64,000 bases of DNA from Metopolophium dirhodum (GCF_019925205.1 NC_083560.1:96934083-96998082), one strand, 5' to 3'. Positions 19,826-30,362 are shown, counted from the first letter of the stretch. Numbers and translations: made by a program. The notes: generated by a model not told the origin, from the letters alone.

Positions 19826-21698
19826 AATGAAATGAGAAATATTGAATTAGAAGTTGAGTTTTGTACATAGGAGTAGTGTACGCACAAAATGCACAAAAAA
19901 ATAAATAATGTATAGAAATTATTAGCTGTGAGCATAGGTATTATAAATGAAATAGAAAAAAACCAATATCTAATCAGAGACAGCAGTAACGAAATTGAAA
20001 TAAGTTATACATTATGTAAAGTGTAGTGTCTATGGTAAGTATGTAGTATAAAGTAAGTGTAACATGAGCGAGTAAGTTAATTGTAAGTTAGTGATTAGTA
20101 AAAAATGAGTTGTGACAATGCAAATAGTGTACCTAGTGTATAACACCAACGTTTTGTCATACATTGAAGCGTAATGACGCTAGTATATGTAATTGCTGAC
20201 CAACAATTATTGGGATAGAGAACCAGCACTTGACATCAATCAGAAACTTATGTAGCATAGTATATATTAAAAAGCAGTGTATGTAAAGAATTTTCCGTGT
20301 ACCTACCAAGTATATGAATACTTTTAAGAGAAATTAATCTGTATCCGTAACTGAAAATGAACAAAATAAAATTAACTTTTAATTTGTGACTGAACATTGT
20401 TAATATATTTAGGAAATAATGTGTTGTGATTGCGAATAAGAATTTATCTTTTTCTAGTTACTTATTAAAGTAAGTATTTGTAACTAATTGAAAATGTATG
20501 AATGCAAACAAAGTAAAAAATACACAACCAAAATGTATACCTAGTTTAAGTAGGCAGGTAAATCTACACTGTGATAAGGTTAATCAAATAGTGTAATTAA
20601 TTATAACAATTGGTAATTGGAATAATGACATGCGTACTTGCTAGCCGATTTTGAGAAACTAAATGTCAATGTGAACATGATTTGTCTATAGTGTAGTGTA
20701 ATGCAAATGTGAATTGTTCAGTAAAATTAATTAAATATATTACCTACTCAAAAGCCTGTGCGAATGGATTGATGTCCCGTAACAGCCCGTCTAAGTCTTC
20801 GAGTACACTTGGCAATAGACGGTGTGCGGCAGGCAGTAATTGCTGCTGGTCCCTACGAATCCGGTTTGCCTCGCCGGATTCGACGAAATACAGCTGGCAG
20901 AATCTGCGTTGGATAGGATCGTTCCCGATCAAGTCATTACTTATTGTCCAATATCCCTGCCCATGAACAGTGAACACATTCGGTCCCCGACCTGGCAAGC
21001 GCCGTGTGTTTGAGGTCGGTGGAGAAAGCAGCAAATGCCAAAGTGTTGTTATACCGGCGGATGTTATTTCGGTAGTGTCTACCTTCTACCGAATCTTCAA
21101 CCAACAACCTCTGTAGTAAATGCGGTGCAGGTGTCAACACACGCGGTCCTGAAACGGCCATCAGACCGTTATTGCAGCATGTAGAAAAATGATTCGGGCT
21201 TGTTTCCTCGCACTTAAAGTGGCGGGCCCTACAATACTCCTGTCCACATTTCCGTCGGCGACAAAATGCATTCTCACTCTCCTTGGAAGCAACTGAGGAT
21301 CTCTGCCGGGAGCGTTTTCTCCAGCCCACACTTCTCGCATTGTTCTGTAACAAAGTAACACGGTTTTCTGATTTATTTTACAAAATTGAAATCGATTAAT
21401 CCTTGTGTAGGTACATGTTTGTAGCGCATACATTGGTGTATTGTTGATGTTCTCAGAAGTGTCAACAACAGAGTCTTATTTAATTGATGCTCACACATAA
21501 TGTCAACAAAAGTAATGTGGTGGTGTAAAAAAATGAAAAAGAGTAGCATAATGCAAAATGTATTACAATGTAGAATACAAAGTGTTTTGTTTAAATACAC
21601 TGAGTTGAAGTGTATTTAAGTACATAAGAAACACAAACAAAAGTAATCCGTAGAATTCATTACTCTAACTCTAGGCACGTGTGTTAGTGTTCAATTGA
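19826..21698. repeat. Tandem unit 3 of the 1.87-kb satellite
   Basis: 1873 bases. Shares with unit 2 a C at a site in the flank (AAATCGATT) where units 1 and 4 have T, so units 2 and 3 are the closest pair. Confidence 0.93.
20744..21353 (-). pseudogene. Helitron fragment, frameshifted (unit 3)
   Basis: Same reading frames and same frame break as in unit 1. Confidence 0.75.
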
Positions 21699-22044
21699 AA
21701 TGAAATGAGAAATATTGAATTAGAAGTTGAGTTTTGTACATAGGAGTAGTGTACGCACAAAATGCACAAAAAAATAAATAATGTATAGAAATTATTAGCT
21801 GTGAGCATAGGTATTATAAATGAAATAGAAAAAAACCAATATCTAATCAGAGACAGCAGTAACGAAATTGAAATAAGTTATACATTATGTAAAGTGTAGT
21901 GTCTATGGTAAGTATGTAGTATAAAGTAAGTGTAACATGAGCGAGTAAGTTAATTGTAAGTTAGTGATTAGTAAAAAATGAGTTGTGACAATGCAAATAG
22001 TGTACCTATTGTATAACACCAACGTTTTGTCATACATTGAAGCG
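21699..22044. repeat. Left part of tandem unit 4, interrupted by the Polinton
   Basis: The unit sequence continues normally up to CATTGAAGCG and then meets the Polinton terminus. The last six bases, GAAGCG, are repeated on the far side (40996-41001) as the target-site duplication. The rest of the unit resumes at 40996. Confidence 0.93.
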
Positions 22045-22720
22045 AGTAGTATCATTTGGGGAGTTCAGACCGCTGATCCCCGCACCCTCCGCACCCTCCG
22101 CACCATCAGTTAATTAGTGATAATGATTATCCGTAACGTGTGCGGTGTATAAATCTCCTTATCAGTAATTAACTCCTACTATCAGCATCTGATGCAACTA
22201 CCGTAACCTTATCAGTAATTAACTCCTCATTAGTGATAACGATTATCCGTAACGTGTGCGGTGTATAAATCTCCTTATCAGTAATTACTACTATCAACGT
22301 TGAGTGTGAAATTAAAAATAAACATATATTATTATTAAATATCGTATGACGCATATATTTATTGTTATGACGGTGTAGATTTATTCAAATAGCCGAAAAT
22401 CACGAAATAAACGCTTATTGATATAATTCAGAAATATCTACTGTATGTCTACATTTGGAGTACGGTGTAGGTTTTTTTGAAAACGATCAAATAGCCGAAA
22501 ATCACGAAATAAACGCTTATTGATATAAATCAGAAATATCTACTGTATGTCTACATTTGGAGTACGGTGTAGGTTTTTTTGAAAACGATCAAATAGCCGA
22601 AAATCACGAAATAAACGATTATTGATATAATTCAGAAATATCTACTGTATGTCTACATTTGGAGTACGGTGTAGGTTTTTTTGAAAACGATCAAATAGCC
22701 GAAAATCATGAAATAAACCT
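22045..22720 (+). repeat. Polinton left terminal inverted repeat
   Basis: Matches the reverse complement of the right terminal repeat. The outer 300 bases are GC-richer and carry short CCGCACCCT repeats and two copies of a CCTTATCAGTAATTA motif. From about 22387 it contains just over three copies of a ~102-bp direct repeat (starts near 22387, 22489, 22591 and 22692), fewer than the right repeat. Confidence 0.88.
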
Positions 22721-22772
22721 ATATTATTTAATATGAGAAATATCTACAACACGTGAATGTGAAACGGACACT

Positions 22773-22807
22773 ATATAGGCTCCGCAAGAGTCGGCATTCA
22801 ATCAGTC
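22773..22807 (+). promoter_or_regulatory. Core promoter of the left Polinton genes
   Basis: A TATATA box at 22773 is followed about 30 bases later by an arthropod initiator TCAGTC (22802), and the first ATG follows at 22918. Spacing and motifs fit an insect RNA polymerase II promoter. Confidence 0.55.
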
Positions 22808-22917
22808 TGTCGTCAAGTGTACACACGTACGATTCTCCTCCGTCTTTATTATATTTGTTAAGTGTTTACAATTTTTCCAAGTCTTTATTATTTTTATAAT
22901 AAACAATTTTTAAAAAC

Positions 22918-23757
22918 ATGGCTGGTTCAATTGAAGACAACGCTGCATTATACAAGAAGAAGACCTTTACGTATGTACCACCATCGCCACCGGCTGAACT
23001 CATCGAAACCACAAGCTACACGATCAACTTTACAGCACGCAAATTCATACTTGTCGGTGTCGATCCTACTGATAATTTTCAAGTCACCGTTCATTTATTA
23101 ACACCATCGCGTCATGTTAAAATATCGCCGGATTTCCTGAGACGCATATTCTCTATGATGGGGCATATCTTATCATTTATATTAGATACGGTCCAGTACA
23201 AGCGCATCATATTTCTTGAGACGGAATTTCATAAAATATCCAGTATGGTGTATGGCGGAGAAAATGTGCTAGTAATAGAGTCAAAAACTCAGGACGGGTG
23301 CAGAGTACTGTTAAATCGGGAGGACTTTATTAAGCTTCAATATCTTGAATGTAGTATTTTCGAAAGTATTGTACGGAAAGAAGTAAACACTGCTCCATTA
23401 ATTACAAGGCAGTTTGACGATTTTGCGATGTATCTACATGAGAAATCTGCTCACCTTAAATCACCACCGAAAAATTTAGAAGATATGTTAATATTCATTA
23501 AAAACGTACAAGACGATCGAACGGAGAAAATTTACCCAAACATGATCGGTCAAATACAAATGTATGCAACCGTACAACTAGCTGAAACTGTGTTACAACA
23601 GTTGACGCATGAGGTAATTCATAAATATAGTAGTACATGTAAAAAAATATTTAATACAATTTTAGTTACAGAATGGTCAAATGGATACACCAACGTCGCC
23701 AAGCTATTCGCCGGTCAGCAATATATTCAGCATACACGACGATTCATCTGCACGTGA
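22918..23757 (+). CDS. Polinton-encoded protein of unknown function (279 aa)
   Basis: An intact frame starting at the first ATG behind a clear core promoter. The product is soluble in appearance, mixed alpha/beta, with no recognised catalytic motif. It is the first gene of the element after the left terminal repeat. The C-terminal 26 codons overlap the start of the next spliced gene in another frame. I do not recognise the family. Confidence 0.7.
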   Translation: MAGSIEDNAALYKKKTFTYVPPSPPAELIETTSYTINFTARKFILVGVDPTDNFQVTVHLLTPSRHVKISPDFLRRIFSMMGHILSFILDTVQYKRIIFLETEFHKISSMVYGGENVLVIESKTQDGCRVLLNREDFIKLQYLECSIFESIVRKEVNTAPLITRQFDDFAMYLHEKSAHLKSPPKNLEDMLIFIKNVQDDRTEKIYPNMIGQIQMYATVQLAETVLQQLTHEVIHKYSSTCKKIFNTILVTEWSNGYTNVAKLFAGQQYIQHTRRFICT

Positions 23758-24088
23758 TGGATTTAATCAGCCTAAGGATGATATTTTAGCTAAGGTAATT
23801 TATATAAACATAGTTTTAAAAATAAAAACACAATATTTATTTTATATTTATTTTTCCCAGGCACTAGATCATATTGATGGACCTGCACGGACACCAGCCG
23901 AGATTCGCAACCCGCAGGCATACGAGGTAAACGATGGGCCTGATTTTTTCTACCAATTCAGGACGATATCACCACCACAACCTTACCCAACTTTCACCGA
24001 ACATCCAGTGCCATCACACAAACGATCTCAGTCAACCTTCGCCAAGCATCCGACGCCAGTACGTGATGTTAAGCGACGTCTATTTTAA
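23681..24088 (+). CDS. Small spliced Polinton gene (113 aa)
   Basis: Begins at ATG 23681 inside the end of the preceding gene. A 66-base intron (GTAATT donor at 23795, CCCAG acceptor ending 23860) joins exons 23681-23794 and 23861-24088 without changing frame. The product is Pro/Ser/Thr-rich, with a His/Arg/Lys-rich C-terminus, and probably disordered. The frame also stays open through the intron, so an unspliced form is possible. Function unknown. AATAAAA follows the stop at about 24115. Confidence 0.6.
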   Translation: MDTPTSPSYSPVSNIFSIHDDSSARDGFNQPKDDILAKVIYINIVLKIKTQYLFYIYFSQALDHIDGPARTPAEIRNPQAYEVNDGPDFFYQFRTISPPQPYPTFTEHPVPSHKRSQSTFAKHPTPVRDVKRRLF

Positions 24089-24185
24089 TATTTGTATGAC
24101 TAATTTATGTGAAAATAAAACAAGCGTGATACTTAAAAAAAAGTTTTTTATTTATTAAAATAATAGTAAGGTTTACAATAAGTAT

Positions 24186-25433
24186 TTACAAGGTTCTTAC
24201 TTCTCCATTAAATGGATTATAATTTATAATTTGGTCATGTAATATTAAGCAATATGCAGATGTTGAAGCTGGGAACGCTTCGTCTGCTTCTAGTTCAATC
24301 CTGAGGTCGACGGTTGATGTTTTCACGTTATCGTTCTGTCTGCTCATGTCAACAACTATAATTGGAGACAGATTTTTGAAATCTGCTCGATTCAACAGAG
24401 GTTTCACATCTTCATGTCCGTAGTAAGATTTCTGGAACTCGGCATACGTGCGATATAATGTCGCCATCTTATTCTTGGTAAAGTCACACTGAAAATCTTC
24501 ATAGGGGAATACTTCTGCGTTTAAATAGACCTTTAGGTTTTTTATTTTACAATGGTCGAAACACGACATTGCTTTAGTCGGACTATTTTTCCTAGCGGTT
24601 TGAAAACCGATTATTACATACCTAGGTTTTTCTAATTTGTTGGATGTCTTCACTTTCCACGAATGCGAAGTGTTTTGAGGTAAAAATGGATATTCACACA
24701 GTTCCCACGATCTAAACGCACATGTCAGTGGTTTCTGACTATTGATTACTTTCAACAGTCTAATTTTTTCTCTGTCACTAACTCTCACTATAGGCATCCG
24801 CCACAATATTTTTGTTATGTTTATTTTAACGTCTTTTAGTTTAGGAGCGTCTGCGACAACTTCATTATTTTTAAACTGCTTGATGGCATTGATATCAATC
24901 GATGCTCTATTTAATATAAGTTGCTGATTACAGTTTATTAAAATTCGCTTATAATCTTCACAAAAACCAAACAAATCTTTAAGATTAATACATCCGTTAA
25001 AATGGTCGTTATCGATAAAATCTTTATTAGCAGTTTTAATGTCGCTATCCCAAGCAGCATTATGACGCGATGAAATATTTGTTTTATTATACGAGCAATA
25101 TCCTTTTAATGTGGACGATATACCCGGATTGACGAGTTTCTGAATTTGAGTACCGTTTATTTCGTATTTCATTTCAGAGAAAAGAAATGCCAGTCCGTTG
25201 TTTATGAATCTAATCTCGTCAGTTATTTCCACAGGTTTGATTATTGTCCCCTCGATGTAAATATAACTCTCACATGGTAAAGTATAAGACTCTGTGTTAT
25301 GCAGAGCAATACGCACCTCATCGTTATTGGAAAGAGCAGATGTTGAATACGGTAAAAAAGAATGATAGTCAATTTGAGTTATTTTACAATCGTCGGTGTA
25401 TCCAGCCGTTACATCCAAATACAAATCGTCCAT
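24186..25433 (-). CDS. Polinton major capsid protein (double jelly-roll type)
   Basis: 415 residues. By composition, size and position it corresponds to the Polinton/adintovirus major capsid protein, which has two jelly-roll domains and forms trimeric capsomers. Typical features by eye are the opening segment with paired aromatic residues, the ESYIYIEGTI strand near residue 58, the FLFSEMKYEINGTQI segment near residue 89, and a central GYCSYN region. No frameshift or stop is seen. It is the last gene of a leftward cluster: PLA2 protein, protease, penton, small basic protein, capsid. The stop of the preceding small gene lies one base from this start, so coexpression from one transcript is likely. 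Confidence 0.85.
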   Translation of the reverse strand: MDDLYLDVTAGYTDDCKITQIDYHSFLPYSTSALSNNDEVRIALHNTESYTLPCESYIYIEGTIIKPVEITDEIRFINNGLAFLFSEMKYEINGTQIQKLVNPGISSTLKGYCSYNKTNISSRHNAAWDSDIKTANKDFIDNDHFNGCINLKDLFGFCEDYKRILINCNQQLILNRASIDINAIKQFKNNEVVADAPKLKDVKINITKILWRMPIVRVSDREKIRLLKVINSQKPLTCAFRSWELCEYPFLPQNTSHSWKVKTSNKLEKPRYVIIGFQTARKNSPTKAMSCFDHCKIKNLKVYLNAEVFPYEDFQCDFTKNKMATLYRTYAEFQKSYYGHEDVKPLLNRADFKNLSPIIVVDMSRQNDNVKTSTVDLRIELEADEAFPASTSAYCLILHDQIINYNPFNGEVRTL

Positions 25434-25434
25434 A

Positions 25435-25614
25435 TTAAATAGCGTTCAGCGAGCGTAGAAAAGCCAAATTATCTGCTGTTAGACTATGATCAACTTGTTT
25501 ACGTTTCGAATATTTCTTCTTCTTCGGAGTTGTTACCTTTCTACTGTTTTTAATACGACTGACAGGTTTTACATAATATGCAGTCCTATTTATATTACAA
25601 AATTTCAGACCCAT
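25435..25614 (-). CDS. Small basic Polinton protein (59 aa)
   Basis: Starts at ATG 25614, overlapping the stop of the penton gene in a TGATG arrangement, and ends directly before the capsid gene. It is strongly basic, with a PKKKKYSKRK segment that looks like a nuclear localisation or DNA-binding signal. Adenovirus-like elements have small basic core proteins, which is a possible role. Identity is not established. Confidence 0.6.
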   Translation of the reverse strand: MGLKFCNINRTAYYVKPVSRIKNSRKVTTPKKKKYSKRKQVDHSLTADNLAFLRSLNAI

Positions 25615-26309
25615 CACAAGTCTTGAATTAATAATCGTATCGATACTGGCTCGCCTCGCAGATCGACCAACTCGTTGTCTTGATTTTTTAAAATTATACT
25701 CGCGTGCGTTATAGATGTAGAATTAATTGGGTAAAATACCAAATGTGTTGGAACCTCTATTATTTTATAACCTGGAGGTACATTCGGGTAAAACTCATGT
25801 ATTGTATGGCACTGCTTACCGTTAACGAATGAACCCATAACCAGATTTGAGTCGATATATATACAGTTTGTTTTAGTAATATTGACCAACGCATCTGATA
25901 CGTGATTGACATTAGCACCATACTTACGGTTTTTAAACCCCAATAACTGTCCTATACTATCAGACATGGAAAAATCTACAGTTTCGCTACAAAACATTGA
26001 GCATTTTAATGTAATATTATCTGCTCTCAACATGAATAAAGTATCTGAATTAGGTAATACACGTATTATTGCCGCTTCGATTTCCTTCAACTCATAAGAT
26101 CCAGTGGGTATTGTATAGCTTCCGCTTGTACGCTTACCAGCGATATTATTTGTGATTCCTATTTTGCTGCATTTTTCGTTTACATTAGGTATAGAATTAT
26201 TTGTTTGAAAACCCAGCAGACAGATTTTAGCATTTTTACTGACTTCTATAGGTGGAAAAAAGTCGCATGACAATTCACTCGAGTTGCCGGTTAACGTTAT
26301 AGTGTACAT
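25614..26309 (-). CDS. Polinton penton-type minor capsid protein
   Basis: 231 residues from ATG 26309. The start is chosen over an in-frame GTG because MYTITL begins the first predicted strand. The sequence is strand-rich, as expected for a single jelly roll, and carries the GFQTNNSIPNV segment near residue 34 that is characteristic of Polinton minor capsid proteins. It sits between the protease and the capsid gene. The intact frame and tight packing suggest purifying selection. Confidence 0.8.
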   Translation of the reverse strand: MYTITLTGNSSELSCDFFPPIEVSKNAKICLLGFQTNNSIPNVNEKCSKIGITNNIAGKRTSGSYTIPTGSYELKEIEAAIIRVLPNSDTLFMLRADNITLKCSMFCSETVDFSMSDSIGQLLGFKNRKYGANVNHVSDALVNITKTNCIYIDSNLVMGSFVNGKQCHTIHEFYPNVPPGYKIIEVPTHLVFYPINSTSITHASIILKNQDNELVDLRGEPVSIRLLIQDL

Positions 26310-26664
26310 GATAAAAATTGTAAGCACAAGTGACCACAGTTTGTTGTATTATATTTTTGATGTCTATCGTAATTATATTCGATACTGCACCCGTTGAAAT
26401 ATTTCTGTAATTCTAACGGAGGGGGTAAGTTTCCGTAGCTGTCAAAATATTTAACTTGTTTTCCGATTTTCTTATACGCTACCCAATGAGTACCTGTACC
26501 GATTTCAGTGTCTAAATTAACTACAGCCGACTCTTGATTTTTTAAACGTTGTGGCAACTTGTCTCTAGAAAATACGCCAATGAAATGAGGTATTTTCAAC
26601 ATGACAGCGTATTTTATAACTTCATAATCGAACAACGCTCTATCGGGTAACGTAACAATTAGTT
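26297..26664 (-). CDS. Adenain-like cysteine protease of the Polinton
   Basis: The C5-type protease that matures capsid proteins in Polintons and adenoviruses. Visible residues: His in GTHWVAY, acidic residue in YFDSYG, and the catalytic Cys in NTTNCGHLCLQFL, in the adenain order His-Asp-Cys. The conserved N-terminal region (LPDRALFDYEVIKYAVMLKI) is open but has no ATG; a TAG stops the frame just upstream, inside the end of the PLA2 gene. The first in-frame ATG (MLKIPH) would cut off the conserved start. Initiation at a non-AUG codon, splicing or 5' damage are possible. The boundary at 26664 is the upstream limit of the open frame, approximately. Confidence 0.78.
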
Positions 26665-27506
26665 TTTTGACCTAGACTTCTTCTTCTTCTTAACTGATCC
26701 GCCCTTGTATGGTGCTAGGTATAAACCTTTACCTTTTACGATTTTATAAGAACTACCCTTGTGAGGTGCTAGATATAAGCCTTTGCCTAAATGAATAGGA
26801 GTGTTTTTACCAGAATTTAATTCTTTCACGACTTTTACTATATTACCGACACCTCCGGTAAGTGCACCTAATGCAGATAAACCAGCAAAAATAGGTATTA
26901 ATGGTAAAACACCGCCCTTTTTCGGTATCGGTATAATCCTTGGAGTTTTAGTCTTCTTGTTTTTAGATTTTTTAGATTTTTTCGCAGCTGACAGACATGT
27001 TTTTACTAATTTAGTTATATTTTTTTCGTTAATTTTATTTTTGATCGAATTTTTAGCAGCCAAAACCATTTGTTTAAATCCGCAACCAGCTCCAATCTTA
27101 CGTTTGACCTTCATGGCTGTAGTGACCAGCCAAGACGCAGCTTTTTCCTTGATACCTGTGTTTTTAGATTTAAACACTTCCCAAGCTTGATTTTCTAATA
27201 CTTCGTCCGCTCTGTGTCTATCGGTTAGTGAATTACTTTCTTCGTATGCGATATCGTGGGCTCTGGCCAACTCGTCAAGACGGTTTATTCCGCGTTCTCC
27301 ACGCGCTAGTCTTTCTTTTAATTTGGTTCCGGGACCAGCAAATCTAAAAACAATTAATCACAAAATTTAAAACGGATTTATTAGTCATAATATATTGTAG
27401 CGACTTACCTATAACCAGGTAAATGTAATTCCACGGGTAAATGATTTATAACAGAGTTAATAAGACCGGAGCCTTTATTGTTGTTTCGCTTACGAACGTG
27501 AGACAT
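26659..27506 (-). CDS. Phospholipase A2-domain minor capsid protein, spliced
   Basis: Two exons, 27409-27506 (ATG start) and 26659-27343, joined by a 65-base GT-AG intron, give 260 residues. The junction restores the calcium-loop motif GYRFAGPGTKL, and the catalytic HDIAYEES motif follows. This is the parvovirus VP1u-like PLA2 found in many Polintons and adintoviruses and thought to help particles breach endosomal membranes. The middle is Lys-rich, followed by a Gly/Ala/Leu hydrophobic segment at about residues 180-205. The C-terminus has two copies of a GKGLYLAP motif. The splice is required for a complete PLA2 site. Divergent from the ATPase, 56 bases apart. Confidence 0.82.
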
Positions 27507-27562
27507 CGTGTGACGCTATCGCTAACATAGCACCTATATTTATAGTGAAAAATTAAAAAAAA
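27507..27562. promoter_or_regulatory. Bidirectional promoter between PLA2 protein and ATPase genes
   Basis: Only 56 bases separate two divergent ATGs. TATTTATAG near 27536-27544 could act as a TATA element. Inferred from position. Confidence 0.35.
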
Positions 27563-28246
27563 ATGCGCTTTATCGAACAAGAGAAAAAACTCCGAATTTA
27601 TAATATTGATTCTCCCGAGACAATTCAACAGAGACATGGTGAACTTTTCCCAAATACGATAAGGTCGTTGGTACTTGGGAGCTCTGGTTGTGGTAAAACC
27701 AATCTGATGTATTTTCTACTTGTCGATGAAAACGGTTTGCGATTTGAAAACGTTTACATATACTCCAAGACGCTGGAACAACCGAAATATAAATTACTGA
27801 AACGTATTATTGACGGTATTGATGGTATCAACATTTTTACCTTTTTCGAGAATGATAAAGTAATTCCACCCGAGAAAGTTTTACCGAACTCAATTTTTAT
27901 CTTGGATGATGTTATCGGAGAACAACAAAATGTAATAAGAGATTATTTTTCTCGAGGTCGCCACAATAAAATTGATATATTTTATCTGGCTCAGAGTTAT
28001 TCAAAAGTACCTAAACAGCTGATACGTGATAATGCAAATTTAATAGTATTGTTCAAACAAGATGAAACTAATTTAAAACATGTATATCAAGAGCACTGTT
28101 CAGGGGACATGACATATGTACAATTTCAAAATTTTTGTATGACATGTTGGAACCGTGAGATGTTTACATTTGTTGTTATTTGTAAAGATTGTGGGCGTGA
28201 TAACGGACGTTATCGTTTTGGGTTTGATACTTATGTGCTTATATAA
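27563..28246 (+). CDS. Packaging ATPase of the FtsK/HerA (A32-like) family
   Basis: 227 residues. The Walker A motif GSSGCGKT is at about residues 39-46 and the Walker B FILDD near 112-116. A downstream Gln-containing AQSYSK segment fits the sensor region of the HerA/A32 family. This enzyme pumps DNA into the capsid in Polintons and related viruses. Length is usual for Polintons (200-250). Frame intact; it heads the rightward cluster that continues with the conserved unknown gene and the integrase. Confidence 0.88.
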   Translation: MRFIEQEKKLRIYNIDSPETIQQRHGELFPNTIRSLVLGSSGCGKTNLMYFLLVDENGLRFENVYIYSKTLEQPKYKLLKRIIDGIDGINIFTFFENDKVIPPEKVLPNSIFILDDVIGEQQNVIRDYFSRGRHNKIDIFYLAQSYSKVPKQLIRDNANLIVLFKQDETNLKHVYQEHCSGDMTYVQFQNFCMTCWNREMFTFVVICKDCGRDNGRYRFGFDTYVLI

Positions 28247-28286
28247 GGCGATACAATTAATAAATATTATCATTTAAAACGTAGTC

Positions 28287-29028
28287 ATGACGGATGCAAC
28301 TACTGTTCTAGATGAGCTTGTCAAAGCTAAGGAAAGTATTAAACGTAAATATATCGCATTAAAAACAGGCTCGGATAATGTTCAACAACTAATGACACAG
28401 ACATTAAAACCAATAATCGATCCATTAACTAAAATATCGAATAAACCTCGTTTAAACAAAGAAAATATTAACGTCAGCTCGAAAAACTCATTTGCAGACG
28501 ACTATCAACAGGAAATTGAAAATTGGCTACAGTCTACAGACTTGGATAAAATATACGGTCCGAAAAAACTTCCAAATGGCCATATTATATTGGGCGATAA
28601 AGAAGTAAAATTCATCGAAAACACTATACTTATTGACGACGGTACTGTTTATAACTTAACCTCAGGTCTTATTCAGACCTGATTTTTTGAAAAATCCGCT
28701 TGTTTATACCGATAACGATTTAGATGTGTATAAATCTATATTGGCACAGACATCAGCACATATAGCTATTGGAAGAAAAATAATAAAAAAGGGTGGCTTT
28801 AAATATACATCAATCATCAATAAATTATTTCCCTCGGGCAGTGGACTGTCTATGAAATTGCAGAAAAATAACTTAGTGTATTGGGACAATCCAAACGAGT
28901 TGGTCGATCGATTACGTCTACTTCTAGCGTCAAAGGCCGCTGGTAATACAGGCGTTTCAAACGAAATAATATCGATTTTCGAGGAATTACGTGAGGCCGG
29001 TCTAATAAAGCGAGTTCCAGATGTCTAA
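28287..29028 (+). pseudogene. Conserved Polinton gene of unknown function, split by a frame change
   Basis: The first part (28287-28682, 131 residues) ends in TGA just after a YNLTSGL segment. The second part (open to 29028, 113 residues without an ATG at its start) continues with KNPLVYTDNDL, then INKLFPSG, and ends with DPN-type NPNELVDRLRLLLASKAAG. In insect Polintons these two parts form one protein. Here the second lies in the +1 frame relative to the first, and the change must fall near 28670-28690. It is most likely an indel; programmed frameshifting is possible. The end overlaps the integrase start by eight bases. Confidence 0.65.
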
Positions 29029-29929
29029 ACGGGAAATCGCTAACGAACTTCATAAACCAGCAAGGAAAAATTTCACTAGGCGTCGAGTTAACGTCTATGG
29101 AAAAAATGATTTATGGCAAGCTGACTTGGTTGAAATGATACCATATTCAAAAGTAAATGGTGGTTACAAATACATCCTGGTTGTAATTGACTGTTCTACG
29201 AAATTTTCTTGGGCGAAACCGTTAAAGTCTAAGACAGGTAAAGAAGTTACTAGCGCGATGGCTACAATATTAGTCGAACGTTCACCAAAACTTTTACAAC
29301 TCGATAACGGAAAAGAATTTTACAACACCACTTTTGACGCTTTGATGAGCAAGTATGGCATACACAAATATTCAACTTTCAGTATTCTAAAGGCTAGCAT
29401 CGCAGAAAGGATGAATCGTACTTTGAAAGGGAGAATGTATAAGGAGTTTACTGCACGTGGCTCTCACGAATGGGTTTCAATTCTACCAAAGTTGCTCGAC
29501 GAATACAATAATTCACCACACAGGACGATAGGAATGACACCAATACAAGCAGATTCCGACCCCGCCTCAGTGGTAATAAAACAGCGTAAAATTAATAATG
29601 AAAAAATTAAATTCAAAGTCGGTGATAAAGTTCGTATAAGCACACAGAAAGGCGTATTTACAAAAGGTTATTTACCAAACTGGTCTACGGAAATATTCGA
29701 GATTATCAAAATAAATAAAACATTGCCCGCTACTTATCAGTTGCAAGATTATATGAGTAACCCTATTGCCGGTTGTTTTTATTCTTCGGAAATAAGCAAG
29801 ACCGATTTCCCAAACGAATATTTAATCGAGAAAATTATTCGCAAAAAGGGCGATCAAATGTACGTCAAGTGGCTAGGATTCGATAATATACATAATAGTT
29901 GGATAAATACACGTGATGTTAAAAAATAG
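29021..29929 (+). CDS. Retrovirus-like DDE integrase with chromodomain
   Basis: 302 residues. The integrase core shows the three acidic residues in WQADLVEM, LQLDNGKEF and ASIAERMNR, the D,D-35-E arrangement of the retroviral integrase family. The C-terminus has a chromodomain-like fold (EYLIEKII, then YVKWLGFDNIHNSW). Polinton integrases insert the element and produce 6-bp target duplications, which agrees with the GAAGCG repeats here. The frame is intact with all catalytic residues. It overlaps the end of the preceding gene. Confidence 0.92.
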   Translation: MSKREIANELHKPARKNFTRRRVNVYGKNDLWQADLVEMIPYSKVNGGYKYILVVIDCSTKFSWAKPLKSKTGKEVTSAMATILVERSPKLLQLDNGKEFYNTTFDALMSKYGIHKYSTFSILKASIAERMNRTLKGRMYKEFTARGSHEWVSILPKLLDEYNNSPHRTIGMTPIQADSDPASVVIKQRKINNEKIKFKVGDKVRISTQKGVFTKGYLPNWSTEIFEIIKINKTLPATYQLQDYMSNPIAGCFYSSEISKTDFPNEYLIEKIIRKKGDQMYVKWLGFDNIHNSWINTRDVKK

Positions 29930-29948
29930 TGTCAGTCGTTTTATAACT

Positions 29949-30362
29949 ATGAACGTGTTTGGTAGTTCTCAGGTGAGTGACACTAGGAGAATTATTTCAG
30001 ATATTCAGTCAAGTAACAAAACGATACTAAATGATACGAAACTCCAACAGAAAGAAATTGATACTTTGAAAAGTAATATTGTTAATCTACATGATAAGAT
30101 ACAATTGTTGGAAAATAATATACAAACAAGTAATAAGTCTTTATTAAATTGCGAAAATCGTATGTCGGAGCTATTTAATAACTGTGCTGAAACTAGTACA
30201 GCAATCGCTATCCAGGGGCTTGACGTGGCTCAATTAAAAGCTGAAGTAAATCGTATAACTGGAATATTTGATGAAAATTCATTACCGAATCATGGAACAT
30301 ATATTTCAGATTTAAACTCACGTTTAGAGATCATTGAAGGCAAAAAAATTAAGAAAACTTAA
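29949..30362 (+). CDS. Coiled-coil Polinton protein
   Basis: 137 residues from ATG 29949 (an in-frame ATG at 29916 also exists). Residues 15-80 have heptad spacing of Ile/Leu and many Gln, Asn and Lys, typical of a coiled coil, so the protein may be an oligomeric fibre or scaffold. It overlaps no domain known to me. It lies directly behind the integrase. Confidence 0.55.
   Translation: MNVFGSSQVSDTRRIISDIQSSNKTILNDTKLQQKEIDTLKSNIVNLHDKIQLLENNIQTSNKSLLNCENRMSELFNNCAETSTAIAIQGLDVAQLKAEVNRITGIFDENSLPNHGTYISDLNSRLEIIEGKKIKKT

Noticed and set aside
26801..27190. 129-codon frame opposite the PLA2-domain gene
   Set aside because: Antisense of Lys-rich codons; no motif and no promoter.
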